From: an uncultured Bacilli bacterium
Lineage (GTDB): Bacteria; Bacillota_I; Bacilli_A; RF39; UBA660
Direction: 5' to 3'
Assembly: GCA_934091055.1 (NCBI GenBank)
Contig: CAKOKN010000001.1
Span: 62,001-126,000, forward strand
Length of the DNA stretch: 64,000 nucleotides
Positions 52,938-62,495 of this stretch are shown one piece after another; positions within the stretch are counted from its first letter, which is position 1, and each line of letters starts with the position of its first letter. The position numbers were made by a program, and so were the translations under genes. The notes beneath the pieces were generated by a model, which did not search any database, had not been told where the DNA came from, and was given only the letters and a program-made list of their open reading frames with translations.

Positions 52938-53642
52938 ATGAGTACACATATAGAAAGTAATAAAGAAGATATTGCTAAAATAGTTCTTATGCCTGGAGAT
53001 CCTAAAAGATGTGAGTATATAGCTAGAAAATATCTTTCTAATACTAAAATAGTTAATAATGTAAGAGGAATGACTGCTTATACAGGAGATTATAAGAGTA
53101 AGAGGATTACTCTTTTTCCTTCTGGTATGGGTATTCCTTCAATGGGGATATATTCTTATGAATTATTTAAAGAATATGATGTAGATAGTATAATTAGAAT
53201 AGGTACGATGGGTAGTTATACTGATCTAAAACTTAAAGATATAATTTTAGTTACTAATTCAGTTACTAATTCTAATTATGGTAGAGTTCTTTGTAATTAT
53301 CAAAATAATTATATAGATGGAAGTAATGTATTAAATACTTTAATTGAAAATACAGCATTAGAAAAAAATATCAAAATAAATAAAGGCAATATATATTCAT
53401 CAGATGTTTTTTATGAACAAAATAATGACTTTAAAGATAAAGTAACTAAATATTCTGTTCTTGGGGTAGAAATGGAGTCTTTTGCTCTTTTTATGAATGC
53501 TAAATTATTAAATAAGAAAGCTGCTGCTATGCTTATGGTTAGTGATAGTTTCTTATTTACAGATAATTTATCTAGTATAGAGAGAGAACAAGGACTTGAT
53601 AATTTAATATTTTTAGCTTTAGAAACTTGTTTAAAATTATAA
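52938..53642 (+). CDS. deoD: Purine nucleoside phosphorylase DeoD-type
   Basis: Cleaves purine (deoxy)nucleosides with phosphate for salvage. The 234-residue protein has VLMPGDPKRCEYIA, NNVRGMTAYTG, SGMGIPSMGIYSYEL, VLGVEMESFALF and an MVSDSF segment with the catalytic Asp. The ATG at 52938 is favoured over the GTG at 52926, as AGGTGAT is spaced seven bases before it. A methylthioadenosine-type substrate cannot be excluded. Confidence 0.9.
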   Translation: MSTHIESNKEDIAKIVLMPGDPKRCEYIARKYLSNTKIVNNVRGMTAYTGDYKSKRITLFPSGMGIPSMGIYSYELFKEYDVDSIIRIGTMGSYTDLKLKDIILVTNSVTNSNYGRVLCNYQNNYIDGSNVLNTLIENTALEKNIKINKGNIYSSDVFYEQNNDFKDKVTKYSVLGVEMESFALFMNAKLLNKKAAAMLMVSDSFLFTDNLSSIEREQGLDNLIFLALETCLKL

Positions 53643-53676
53643 ATTTTGTATATACTAAAGGGGAAGAGGTGAAAAA

Positions 53677-54942
53677 ATGAATTTTGAAACAATTGATATG
53701 GGGGGATATAACCTCCATTTAATTAAAACTAAAAAATTTAAAACAATAACAATAGATGTAGATTTCTATAGAGAAATAAAAAAAGAAGAAATTACAAAGA
53801 GAAATTTACTTAAGATGCTTCTTTTAGACTCTAATAAAGAGTATAAAACAGAAAGGGATCTAATTATTGAGAGTGAAAATCTTTATGATATAAAGATTAC
53901 TTCTTCAATATCTAGATTAGGTAATTTTAGTAATTTATCTTTTCAGACAAAGTTCTTAAATGAAAAATTTACTGAAGAAAATATGAATGAAGAATCTATT
54001 ACATTCTTTCTTGATTTAATATTTAATCCTAATGTTAAAGATGAAGCATTTGAAAATGTAGAAAAACAAAAAAATAAGTTAAGACAACAAATAATTAGTA
54101 TAAAAGATAATAAAATAAAATATTCAATGTTAAAGATGATGGAGACTGTTAAAGATAGACCATATTCATATAATACTTTTGGTTATATTGAAGAAATAGA
54201 TGAGATAACTGGGAAGAACTTATATGAATACTATCAAAAAGTTTTAAATGAAGATCAAATAGATATCTTTGTATTAGGAAACTTTGACTCTTATGAAATG
54301 AAAGAAATATTTAAAAATAAATTTAAAATTAATACATTTAAAAAGAGTAATAAGAATATTTTAGTTAAAGAACTTCCTATAAGAAAAAGAATAGTTAAAT
54401 ATAAAGAAGAAGATAATGTTAATCAAGCACAACTTCTTATGTTATGTAGTTTAAATAATCTTACTGATTATGAAAGGAAGTATGTTATAAAATTATATAG
54501 TGAGATACTTGGAGGATCTTCTAATTCAATATTGTTTGATACAGTAAGAGAAAAGAAAGGGTATTGTTACTACATTAATTCAATGGTTAAATCTTATGAT
54601 AATATATTAATTGTTAATTCTGGAATAGAAAAAGAAAATGTAGATAAGTGTTTAAAATTAATTAGAAAATGTATCAAAGAAATGCGAGAGGGTAAGTTTA
54701 CTGATGAGATTATTTCTTCTGCAAAGAATACAATAACATCTTCAATTAGAGCTTCTTTTGATAATCCTATTGGAGTTATTAATAGTTATTTTTCTAAAAT
54801 ATTAGTTGGATCTGATGATCCTCTGGAGAGAATAGATAAGTTTAATAACATTACTAAAGAAGAATTAGTAAAAGTTAGTAAGAAAGTTAATTTTTATACA
54901 GTTCTTACTTTAGAAAAGGGGGAAGAGAATGAAGAAGATTAG
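53677..54942 (+). CDS. M16 peptidase-like protein without metal motif (YmfF-like)
   Basis: The 421-residue protein has the M16 family architecture and C-terminal DTVREKKGYCYYINSM (R-Y-type motif), but no HxxEH in its N-terminal half. In Firmicutes such an inactive subunit pairs with an active one encoded next to it. It overlaps the next gene by 14 bases. GGGGAAGAGGTG precedes the ATG. Confidence 0.85.
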   Translation: MNFETIDMGGYNLHLIKTKKFKTITIDVDFYREIKKEEITKRNLLKMLLLDSNKEYKTERDLIIESENLYDIKITSSISRLGNFSNLSFQTKFLNEKFTEENMNEESITFFLDLIFNPNVKDEAFENVEKQKNKLRQQIISIKDNKIKYSMLKMMETVKDRPYSYNTFGYIEEIDEITGKNLYEYYQKVLNEDQIDIFVLGNFDSYEMKEIFKNKFKINTFKKSNKNILVKELPIRKRIVKYKEEDNVNQAQLLMLCSLNNLTDYERKYVIKLYSEILGGSSNSILFDTVREKKGYCYYINSMVKSYDNILIVNSGIEKENVDKCLKLIRKCIKEMREGKFTDEIISSAKNTITSSIRASFDNPIGVINSYFSKILVGSDDPLERIDKFNNITKEELVKVSKKVNFYTVLTLEKGEENEED

Positions 54943-56239
54943 ACTAGAAGATATAGAAGAAGATGTTTATTATGAAAAATTAGATAATGGTTTAGAAGTG
55001 TTTTTGTATTCTAAAGATGATGTATATGGTAATTATGTAACATTTACTACTAAATATGGTTCTATATATAATGAATTTGTGCCAATTGATAAAGATAAAA
55101 TGACTACCTTTCCTAAAGGAATAGCCCATTTTCTAGAACATAAAGTTTTTGCAGTTAAAGAAGGACCTGATCCAATGGAATTCTTTGCTCGATCAGGAGC
55201 TGTCTGCAACGCTTATACAACTTTTAGAAATACTACATATTTATTTTATACAACTAAAGAATTAAAAGAAAATATTAATTATTTACTTAATTATGTTCAA
55301 GATATATATTTAACTGATGAAGCAGTAGAACAAGAAAAAAATATTATTACTGAAGAAATTCATATGTATGAAGATAATCCTGCTTCAATGTTAACTGAGA
55401 GAATAAGATATAATACTCTTTCTAATAATCCATATAGAGATAGTATTATAGGTACTACAAAGGAGATAAATAAAATAACTAAAGAGGATTTGGAGACCTG
55501 CTATCATACTTTTTATCATCCTTCAAATATGTTTTTAGTAGTTACTGGATCTTTTGATGTTGAAGAAGTAATGAAAGTAATTAGAGATAATCAGAATAGT
55601 AAGTCTTTTCCTGATATAGATAAAATAGAAGTTAAAACAATAAAAGAAGAAGATAAAGTATATAAAGATAAAGAGATAGTATCTTCTTCTACAGAGATAC
55701 CTAAAGTTTCTTATACTATTAAACTTCCAGTTAGTAATATAAAATTAACAAGAAGAAAGCTTCATTTATATCTATATATAATATTTACTGTTTTATTTGA
55801 TGAAACTAGTATATTTGATGAAAGATTAAAGAAAGAGGGTATTATTAATAATACTACTTATGTTGATTTACTTAATTGTAACACTCATATACTTATATCA
55901 TTAATTAGTGAAACTAAGAATTATGAAGCATTCTTAGAGGAAGTTAAAAAGACATTAGAGAATATTACTATAGATAAGAAAGACTTTGATAGAAAGAAAA
56001 AAGTATTAATTAGTAATGAATTATTTGCTTTTGAAGATATAGAAACTATAAATGATATAATAGTAGATAATATTATATATGATGGAGCTGTTGAAGAAGA
56101 TCCTATTAAAGTAATAGAAAGTTTAAATATGAAAGAATTGGAGGATCTAATAGATAAGATTAACACTGATAATACTTCGATAGTTATACTTAAAAAAGAT
56201 GGTAAAGATGGCAAAAAATGTAAAGAAGATAAAAAATAA
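54929..56239 (+). CDS. M16 zinc metallopeptidase (YmfH-like)
   Basis: The 436-residue protein has the inverted zinc motif HFLEH in GIAHFLEHKVF (about residue 68) and the downstream Glu in EKNIITEEIHMYED, so it should be catalytically active. Together with the overlapping upstream subunit it probably forms a two-chain clamshell protease for peptides. The C-terminus is Lys/Asp-rich. Confidence 0.9.
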   Translation: MKKIRLEDIEEDVYYEKLDNGLEVFLYSKDDVYGNYVTFTTKYGSIYNEFVPIDKDKMTTFPKGIAHFLEHKVFAVKEGPDPMEFFARSGAVCNAYTTFRNTTYLFYTTKELKENINYLLNYVQDIYLTDEAVEQEKNIITEEIHMYEDNPASMLTERIRYNTLSNNPYRDSIIGTTKEINKITKEDLETCYHTFYHPSNMFLVVTGSFDVEEVMKVIRDNQNSKSFPDIDKIEVKTIKEEDKVYKDKEIVSSSTEIPKVSYTIKLPVSNIKLTRRKLHLYLYIIFTVLFDETSIFDERLKKEGIINNTTYVDLLNCNTHILISLISETKNYEAFLEEVKKTLENITIDKKDFDRKKKVLISNELFAFEDIETINDIIVDNIIYDGAVEEDPIKVIESLNMKELEDLIDKINTDNTSIVILKKDGKDGKKCKEDKK

Positions 56240-56288
56240 TTTTCAAAAAGATAATTTTGTGATATTATTATAATAGGGATGGGATAAT

Positions 56289-57419
56289 ATGAAGAAATTA
56301 TTATCAAAGATGGATAAACCTCTATTAGTTGTTACAATTATCTTTTTTATTTTTGGACTTATTATGATACTTAGTGCTTCTTCGATGGAGTCTTATATGA
56401 GATATAACTATAGTCCATATCATTATTTCTTTAGACAATTAATATTTTTATTGATAGGTTTATTTGCATTTACTTTTATTATATTGTTTCCTACAAAGAA
56501 TTATAAGAAGATAACTGGTTTTCTTATGTTTGTTGTAATAGCAGCTTTAATAGGGTTATTAATATTTGGACACGTAGCTAATAGTGCAGTTAGTTGGTAT
56601 AAGATAGGACCTATTGCTATTCAACCATCAGAGTTTGCTAAAGTAATAGTTATTATGTATTTAGCAGCTTATTATGAAAAGAATAAGAAGAAATTAGATA
56701 GTCAGTGGGGTATTATTAAACCTATGCTTCTTGTTATGGTTATAGTGGGACTTGTTGTAATACAACCAGATCTTGGTACTGCTAGTATTATATTTTTAAT
56801 TTCATTACTTATATTTTATGCTGTTCCAGTAGAGAAGAAGAGTAGAAGTATTTTTAATAAGATCTTTTTAGGAATATTATTAGTTATTTCATTAGTACTT
56901 ATTACTACAAAGGGTAGTTTTCTTCAGGATTATCAGTTAGAGAGATTTAACTTTATAGACCCTTGTGAGAGATATCAAGAAGACTCTGGTTATCAGTTAT
57001 GTAATAGTTTTATTGCTTTTAAGAATGGTGGATTAAATGGTCAAGGAATTGGTAAATCTACACAGAAGTATTTATATTTACCAGAATCTTATACAGACTT
57101 TATATTTCCTATAATAGTAGAAGAATGGGGACTTATAGTAGGAGTTATTATTATATGTTTATATTTATTTGTTTTATTTAGAATAATTAAAGTGGCTAGA
57201 AGGGCTAGTAATTTACAGAATTCATTAATTTGTTATGGAGTATTTGCTTATATGCTTACTCATATAGTAGTTAATTTAATGGGTGTTATGGGACTTATTC
57301 CTTTAACTGGTGTACCACTTCCATTCTTGTCTTATGGTGGTAGTTATACAATATGTTTATTAGTGGCTTTAGGATTAGTACAAAGATCTTCGATAGAGAG
57401 TGCTAAGTTACATAAATAA
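56289..57419 (+). CDS. ftsW: SEDS peptidoglycan glycosyltransferase FtsW/RodA
   Basis: The 376-residue polytopic protein has SEDS signatures: SAVSWYKIGPIAIQPSEFAK, the VVIQPDLGTA segment with the catalytic Asp, GGLNGQGIGKS and LPESYTDFIFPIIVEEWG, and PLPFLSYGGSY. It polymerises glycan strands. Position before ftsA-ftsZ favours FtsW; RodA is the alternative. A TATAAT box (56269-56274) lies just upstream. Confidence 0.92.
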   Translation: MKKLLSKMDKPLLVVTIIFFIFGLIMILSASSMESYMRYNYSPYHYFFRQLIFLLIGLFAFTFIILFPTKNYKKITGFLMFVVIAALIGLLIFGHVANSAVSWYKIGPIAIQPSEFAKVIVIMYLAAYYEKNKKKLDSQWGIIKPMLLVMVIVGLVVIQPDLGTASIIFLISLLIFYAVPVEKKSRSIFNKIFLGILLVISLVLITTKGSFLQDYQLERFNFIDPCERYQEDSGYQLCNSFIAFKNGGLNGQGIGKSTQKYLYLPESYTDFIFPIIVEEWGLIVGVIIICLYLFVLFRIIKVARRASNLQNSLICYGVFAYMLTHIVVNLMGVMGLIPLTGVPLPFLSYGGSYTICLLVALGLVQRSSIESAKLHK

Positions 57420-57424
57420 AATAT

Positions 57425-57478
57425 CATAAGATAGACTACAGGCTATCTTATGCCTCGGAAGACAAGTGGCTTACGAGG
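57425..57478 (+). repeat. Abutting double-hairpin element, copy D
   Basis: Hairpin 1: CATAAGATAG/CTATCTTATG (57425-57434 with 57443-57452), loop ACTACAGG. Hairpin 2 on the next base: CCTCGGAAG/CTTACGAGG (57453-57461 with 57470-57478, one G-A mismatch), loop ACAAGTGG. It lies six bases after ftsW, with a terminator behind it. Confidence 0.82.
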
Positions 57479-57491
57479 AAAAAAAGAAGAA

Positions 57492-57546
57492 AAAATGTAG
57501 AAAAATAGAGAAAGTTATATACATTTTCTTTATTTTTTGTTATAAT
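57492..57546 (+). terminator. Terminator after ftsW and -10 box of ftsA
   Basis: AAAATGTA (57492-57499) pairs with TACATTTT (57530-57537), followed by T-rich sequence. A TATAAT box (57541-57546) for ftsA follows directly, without a clear -35. Confidence 0.65.
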
Positions 57547-57578
57547 TAAACTGTATCATTTTAGGGAGAGTCGATATC

Positions 57579-58823
57579 GTGAAGAAAATATATACTGCTA
57601 TTGATATTGGATCTGATACAATTAAGTTTGTTGTAGGAGAGTATTTTAAGGGTAGAGTTAATATTCTTTCTTCCTACGAAGGTAAATCAAAAGGGATAAG
57701 AAAAGGTTTAATTGTGGATCCTAATTTAGCTATTACTGCTATTAAAGATGGAATAAAAGAGATTAATAGTTCTCTTGGTATAAATATTAATAAGGCTATT
57801 GTTAATGTGCCTGATTATAATTCTAAGTTTATTTATGTTACTGGAGAAGTTGATATTACTAGTGAAGATGGGATTATTAGTACTGATGATATTAATAAAG
57901 TTATTAAGGCTTCAGTATACTCTAAGTTAGCACAAGAATATGAACTTATTACAGTTATTCCTCTTGCTTTTTCAGTTGATGATAAAGTAGAGGCTACTCC
58001 TATTGGTAAGAGTGGTAGAAAACTTGGAATAAAGGGTATTATGGTATCTGCTCCTAAGAAGAATATTTATTCTGTTTTATCTGTTATGGAAGGGGCTGGT
58101 ATAGAAGTAGTTGATATTACTGTATCAGGTCTTGGAGATTATTATGAAGTTAGAAATGATACTCTAGATAAGAGTTTAGGAGCTATTATTAATTTGGGAT
58201 ATGAGACTACTAATGTATCTATATTTAATAGAGGTAAACTTATGAATACAGAGACTATACAATTAGGTGGTATAAATGTAGATAAAGATCTTGCCTATAT
58301 GTTTAATATTAATATGTTTGATGCTAGAATTATTAAAGAGAAGTTTGCTTCTTCACATAAGAGATTTATTGCACTTAATGATGTTTATGAAGTTAAGAAT
58401 ACTGCTAATGAGACTGTTAAGTTAAATCAGATTGAAGTTACGGAAATAGTTATGGATAGACTAGCAGAGATATTAAAGCTAGCTAGGAAACAAATATTTT
58501 TGTTGACAAAACGAGATATTTCTTATATAGTAATAACAGGAGGATTGACAGAAATAAGGGCTTTTAAGAATTTAGTCTATGAAATTCTAGGAAAAGATGT
58601 TATAATATATATTGAGGATACTCTTGGTATAAGAGACAATAAGTATACTACTGCAGTTGGTATGATTAAGTACTTTGTAGATAAGACAGAGACTAGAGGT
58701 AGAGAGTATTCAATGATAGATGAAGAAAGTGAGGATTTACTTATAAATCCTAATAAAAATAGAAAGGACAAAACTGCAATTACCAAAATATTTGGAAATT
58801 TTATTGGCACTAAGGAGGATTAA
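57579..58823 (+). CDS. ftsA: Cell division protein FtsA
   Basis: The 414-residue actin-like ATPase has [17 protein letters not shown] (phosphate 1), [16 protein letters not shown] (phosphate 2) and [14 protein letters not shown] (adenosine), and a C-terminal amphipathic helix ([12 protein letters not shown]) for membrane binding. It tethers FtsZ to the membrane. The start is GTG with AGGGAGAG upstream. ftsZ follows after two bases. Confidence 0.95.
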   Translation: MKKIYTAIDIGSDTIKFVVGEYFKGRVNILSSYEGKSKGIRKGLIVDPNLAITAIKDGIKEINSSLGININKAIVNVPDYNSKFIYVTGEVDITSEDGIISTDDINKVIKASVYSKLAQEYELITVIPLAFSVDDKVEATPIGKSGRKLGIKGIMVSAPKKNIYSVLSVMEGAGIEVVDITVSGLGDYYEVRNDTLDKSLGAIINLGYETTNVSIFNRGKLMNTETIQLGGINVDKDLAYMFNINMFDARIIKEKFASSHKRFIALNDVYEVKNTANETVKLNQIEVTEIVMDRLAEILKLARKQIFLLTKRDISYIVITGGLTEIRAFKNLVYEILGKDVIIYIEDTLGIRDNKYTTAVGMIKYFVDKTETRGREYSMIDEESEDLLINPNKNRKDKTAITKIFGNFIGTKED

Positions 58824-58825
58824 GG

Positions 58826-59905
58826 ATGAATAATATGTTTGGTTTGGAAATGGATCAATTAGCTAAAATTAAAGTTATTGGAGTTGGGGGAGGCGGCTGT
58901 AATGCTGTCAACAGAATGATTGAGTCAGGTTTAAAGGGCGTTGAATTTATTGTTGCTAATACTGACCTTCAAGTTTTAAATAATTCTCTTGCTCCAATAA
59001 AATTACAAATTGGTAGAGAACTTACTGATGGACTAGGAGCAGGAGCTAATCCTGAGATAGGTAGAGAGGCAGCACTTGAATCTAAAGCTGAGATAGAAGA
59101 GGCTATTAAGGGTGCTGATATGGTATTTATTACTTGTGGTATGGGTGGTGGTACTGGTACTGGTGCTGCACCTGTTATGGCAGAGATTAGTCAGGATCTT
59201 GGAGCTTTGACTGTTGGTATAGTTACTAAACCATTTAGTTTTGAAGGAAAGAAGAGAATGACACAAGCGATTGCAGGACTTGATGAGTTAAAGAAACACG
59301 TAGATACTTTGATAGTTATACCTAATGATCGTTTGAGAGAACTTATTGATAAGTCTACGCCAATGCTTGAGGCATTTAGAGAAGTAGATAATGTATTACA
59401 TAGAGGTGTACAGTCTATATCTGATTTGATAGCAGTATCTGGACTAGTTAATCTAGATTTTGCGGATGTTAAGACTGTTATGAAAGATAGAGGTAATGCT
59501 TTAATTGGTATTGGTGTTGGATCTGGAGAGAATAGAGCTACAGATGCTGCTAAACAGGCTGTATCTTCACCACTTCTTGAGACTTCTATTAATGGAGCTA
59601 CTGATGCTATTATTAATGTTACTGGTGGAGCTTCACTTACTTTGTATGAGGTAGAAGAGGCTGCAGAAGTTATTAGAACTGCTGCTAATACTGATATTAA
59701 TACGATATTTGGAGCAGTTATTAATGAGAACTTGAATGATGAGGTAATAGTTACTGTTATTGCTACTGGTTTTGAAAATCAGAGTGAACCTTTATATCAT
59801 AGTTTTAGTTCTACTAATAAGGAAGATTTATTTAGAGAGGGTACTAATGATATTGATAATGATTTGGATATTCCTCCATTCTTAAGAGATAGAGATACTT
59901 TTTAG
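58826..59905 (+). CDS. ftsZ: Cell division protein FtsZ
   Basis: The 359-residue tubulin-like GTPase has [15 protein letters not shown], the [13 protein letters not shown] signature, NDRL and the synergy-loop region [11 protein letters not shown]. The C-terminal peptide [12 protein letters not shown] should bind FtsA. Length is normal for low-GC Firmicutes. It is closed by a terminator and followed by hairpin element E. Confidence 0.98.
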   Translation: MNNMFGLEMDQLAKIKVIGVGGGGCNAVNRMIESGLKGVEFIVANTDLQVLNNSLAPIKLQIGRELTDGLGAGANPEIGREAALESKAEIEEAIKGADMVFITCGMGGGTGTGAAPVMAEISQDLGALTVGIVTKPFSFEGKKRMTQAIAGLDELKKHVDTLIVIPNDRLRELIDKSTPMLEAFREVDNVLHRGVQSISDLIAVSGLVNLDFADVKTVMKDRGNALIGIGVGSGENRATDAAKQAVSSPLLETSINGATDAIINVTGGASLTLYEVEEAAEVIRTAANTDINTIFGAVINENLNDEVIVTVIATGFENQSEPLYHSFSSTNKEDLFREGTNDIDNDLDIPPFLRDRDTF

Positions 59906-59935
59906 TTTAAAAGAGTTATAAATAGTTTTAATTAG

Positions 59936-59977
59936 AGAATTGTAATCTGTAATTTAGAGATGGCAATTCTTTTTTTG
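59936..59977 (+). terminator. Intrinsic terminator of ftsAZ
   Basis: AGAATTG (59936-59942) pairs with CAATTCT (59964-59970), with an inner ATCT/AGAT stem and a T-run. Confidence 0.82.
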
Positions 59978-59980
59978 TTC

Positions 59981-60033
59981 CTTTCTAACCTGTAGTTTAG
60001 AAAGGTTTGATAAAGCCTTGGATCTTTATCAAA
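59981..60033 (-). repeat. Abutting double-hairpin element, copy E
   Basis: Hairpin 1: CTTTCTAA/TTAGAAAG (59981-59988 with 59997-60004), loop CCTGTAGT. Hairpin 2 after one base: TTTGATAAAG/CTTTATCAAA (60006-60015 with 60024-60033), loop CCTTGGAT. On the minus strand the loops read ATCCAAGG and ACTACAGG; the latter is identical to the first loop of copy D. Confidence 0.82.
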
Positions 60034-60062
60034 GAAATATTTTGGGAAATAATTTAGATATT

Positions 60063-60103
60063 TTAGCAATTGGTATTGACAATTGCTAAAATAGTGCTAT
60101 AAT
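60063..60103 (+). promoter_or_regulatory. CIRCE-like operator and htpG-hsp20 promoter
   Basis: TTAGCAATT (60063-60071), nine bases, AATTGCTAA (60081-60089): the CIRCE layout (TTAGCACTC-N9-GAGTGCTAA) with changed inner bases. The promoter TTGACA (60076-60081), 16 bases, TATAAT (60098-60103) lies across it. HrcA bound here would block transcription. Confidence 0.85.
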
Positions 60104-60140
60104 TATATTTGTAATAAAGTTATAGGAGATGGTTATAATA

Positions 60141-62021
60141 ATGAAGAAGAGAGAATTTAAGACAGAGAGTAAAAGAGTACTTGATTTAATGATAAATTCT
60201 ATTTATACAAATAAAGAAATATTTTTAAGAGAGCTTATATCTAATGCTAGTGATGCTTTAGATAAGTTATATTATTTATCACTTACTGATAGTAGTATAA
60301 AGATAAATAAGGCTGACTTATTTATTCGTGTTGATTATGATAAAGATAAGAGAACTATTACTATTACTGATAATGGTTGTGGTATGACTGAAGAGGAACT
60401 TGAAAATAATTTGGGTGTAATAGCAGAGTCTGGATCTCTTCACTTTAAAGAAGAAAATAAAGATAGTGAAGATGTTAATGTTATAGGACAGTTTGGAGTA
60501 GGCTTTTATTCAGCTTTTATGGTTAGTAAGAAAGTTACTGTAGAATCTAAGTCTTATAAAGATGGTAAAGCTACATTATGGTCTTCTAGTGGAGTAGATG
60601 GATATACATTAAGTTCTAGTACTAAAGAAGAAGTTGGTACTAAGATTACATTATACTTAAAAGACGATGATGAAGATTATAATTATAGTGAGCTTTTAAG
60701 TGAATATAAACTTAGAGGTATTATAAAGAAATATTCTGACTATGTTATTTATCCTATTAAGATGGAAGTAGAAAATAATAGGAAGAAAGAAGATAGTGAG
60801 GAATATGAAACATATAAAGAAGTAGTTACTATTAATAGTAGAATTCCTTTATGGAAGAGAGATAAGAAAGATATTACTGAAGAAGAATATAATAATTTTT
60901 ATACTGATAAGTTCTATGACTATAGTGCTCCGATTAAAGTAATGCACTTTAATATTGAAGGTAATGTTAATTATACTGCTTTATTATATATTCCTTCACA
61001 TGCACCTTATGATTATTATACTAAAGAGTATGAAAAGGGATTACAGTTATATACTAATGGAGTACTTATAATGGATAAGTGTAAGGATATGCTTCCTGAT
61101 TACTTTAGTTTTGTAAAGGGAGTTATAGATACTTCAGATATTCCTCTTAATATTTCAAGAGAAACATTACAAGACGATAAAAATATTAAACTTATAGCTA
61201 AGAGTATTGAAAGTAAGATAAGAAAAGAATTAGAAGCTCTATTAAAAGAAGATAGAGAGAAGTATGAAGAATTTTATAAGGCTTTTGGTACTGGTATTAA
61301 GTTTGGTATATATAATGATTATGGTATGAATAAAGATAAACTTCAAGATTTACTTATGTTTTATTCTTCAAAAGAAAAGAAGTTAGTTACTTTAAAAGAA
61401 TATACTGAAAGAATGAAGGACAAAGATAAAAATATATATTATGCTTGTGGTGAGACTATTGAAAAGATAGATATGTTACCTCAAGTGGAGAGTGTAAAAG
61501 ATAAGTATGAAGTGTTATACTTAACTGATTATGTAGATGAGTTTGCTATTAAGACACTTCATTCATATAATGATAAAGAGTTTGTTAATGTATCTTCAGA
61601 TAGTACTGATTTATCTTCAGAAAAAGAGAAAAAAGAGATAAATAAGATTAATGAAGATAATAAAGATATGCTTAGTGTTATGAAAGAAGCATTAGATTCT
61701 TCAGTAGTAGAAGTTAAGTTTACTAATAAACTTAAAAATCATCCAGCTTGTTTAACTACTGAAGGAGAAGTATCTACTTCAATGGAGAAGGTAATTAATG
61801 CTATGCCTACTGATGAAAAGATTAATGCTAAGATGGTATTAGAAATTAATAATAATCATAAGATTACTGAGAAGCTTAAAGATCTTTATAATAAAGATAA
61901 AGAAGAGATGAAGAAGTATGCTAAGGTTATTTATATGGAAGCTAGATTAATTGAAGGACTACCTATAGATAATCCAACAGAATTTAGTAATCTTATGTGT
62001 GATATAATGGCAAGTAAGTAA
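60141..62021 (+). CDS. htpG: Chaperone HtpG (Hsp90)
   Basis: The 626-residue protein has the GHKL ATPase N-terminus (IFLRELISNASDALDKL, ITDNGCGMTEEEL, IGQFGVGFYSAFMV), the middle domain with the catalytic-loop NISRETLQDD, and a C-terminal dimerisation region. The ATG at 60141 gives the family N-terminus KKREFKTESKRVLDLM; the in-frame ATG at 60129 touches the AGGAG site. HrcA-type control is expected from the operator. Confidence 0.96.
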   Translation: MKKREFKTESKRVLDLMINSIYTNKEIFLRELISNASDALDKLYYLSLTDSSIKINKADLFIRVDYDKDKRTITITDNGCGMTEEELENNLGVIAESGSLHFKEENKDSEDVNVIGQFGVGFYSAFMVSKKVTVESKSYKDGKATLWSSSGVDGYTLSSSTKEEVGTKITLYLKDDDEDYNYSELLSEYKLRGIIKKYSDYVIYPIKMEVENNRKKEDSEEYETYKEVVTINSRIPLWKRDKKDITEEEYNNFYTDKFYDYSAPIKVMHFNIEGNVNYTALLYIPSHAPYDYYTKEYEKGLQLYTNGVLIMDKCKDMLPDYFSFVKGVIDTSDIPLNISRETLQDDKNIKLIAKSIESKIRKELEALLKEDREKYEEFYKAFGTGIKFGIYNDYGMNKDKLQDLLMFYSSKEKKLVTLKEYTERMKDKDKNIYYACGETIEKIDMLPQVESVKDKYEVLYLTDYVDEFAIKTLHSYNDKEFVNVSSDSTDLSSEKEKKEINKINEDNKDMLSVMKEALDSSVVEVKFTNKLKNHPACLTTEGEVSTSMEKVINAMPTDEKINAKMVLEINNNHKITEKLKDLYNKDKEEMKKYAKVIYMEARLIEGLPIDNPTEFSNLMCDIMASK

Positions 62022-62049
62022 TTATAATTAAGAAAGGAAAGTGATTTAT

Positions 62050-62427
62050 ATGCTTACTAACAGATTTTTTCTAGATGACAATTTCTTTAAAGGAGAAGAA
62101 GGTGTAAGAAGTGATATTTATGAAAAGGATGGTAATATTGTTGTAGAAATGGAAGCTCCTGGTTATACTAAAGAAGATATTTCTATTTCTATTGATAAGG
62201 GTGAGTTATCTGTTACTTTTGAAAAGAAAGAAGAAGATGAGGAAAATAAAAAGTATCTTCATCGTGAAAGAAAGAGCTATAGTAAACTTACTAGAACCTT
62301 TTATCTAGGAGATGTAGATGAAGATAATTTGACTGCTAGTTTTAAGAATGGTGTTCTTACTGTTAAGACTTCTAAGAATAAAGAAATAGAAACTAAAAAA
62401 ACTATAGATATAGTAGACTCTGAATAA
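62050..62427 (+). CDS. hsp20: Small heat-shock protein Hsp20
   Basis: The 125-residue protein has an alpha-crystallin domain: DIYEKDGNIVVEMEAPGYTK, the SFTRTF-like LTRTFYLGDVDE and ASFKNGVLTV. It holds unfolding proteins. The ATG at 62050 is favoured, with AAGGAAAGTGAT upstream. It lies 28 bases after htpG and should share its CIRCE-controlled promoter. Confidence 0.94.
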   Translation: MLTNRFFLDDNFFKGEEGVRSDIYEKDGNIVVEMEAPGYTKEDISISIDKGELSVTFEKKEEDEENKKYLHRERKSYSKLTRTFYLGDVDEDNLTASFKNGVLTVKTSKNKEIETKKTIDIVDSE

Positions 62428-62442
62428 GAGCCTACTTTTTAT

Positions 62443-62471
62443 TTGACTTTTAGAGCTATATATGTTAATAT
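62443..62471 (+). promoter_or_regulatory. Promoter of 62496-63371
   Basis: TTGACT (62443-62448), 17 bases, TAATAT (62466-62471). Confidence 0.6.
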
Positions 62472-62495
62472 AAAGGTGTTTTAAGGGGGAATATA

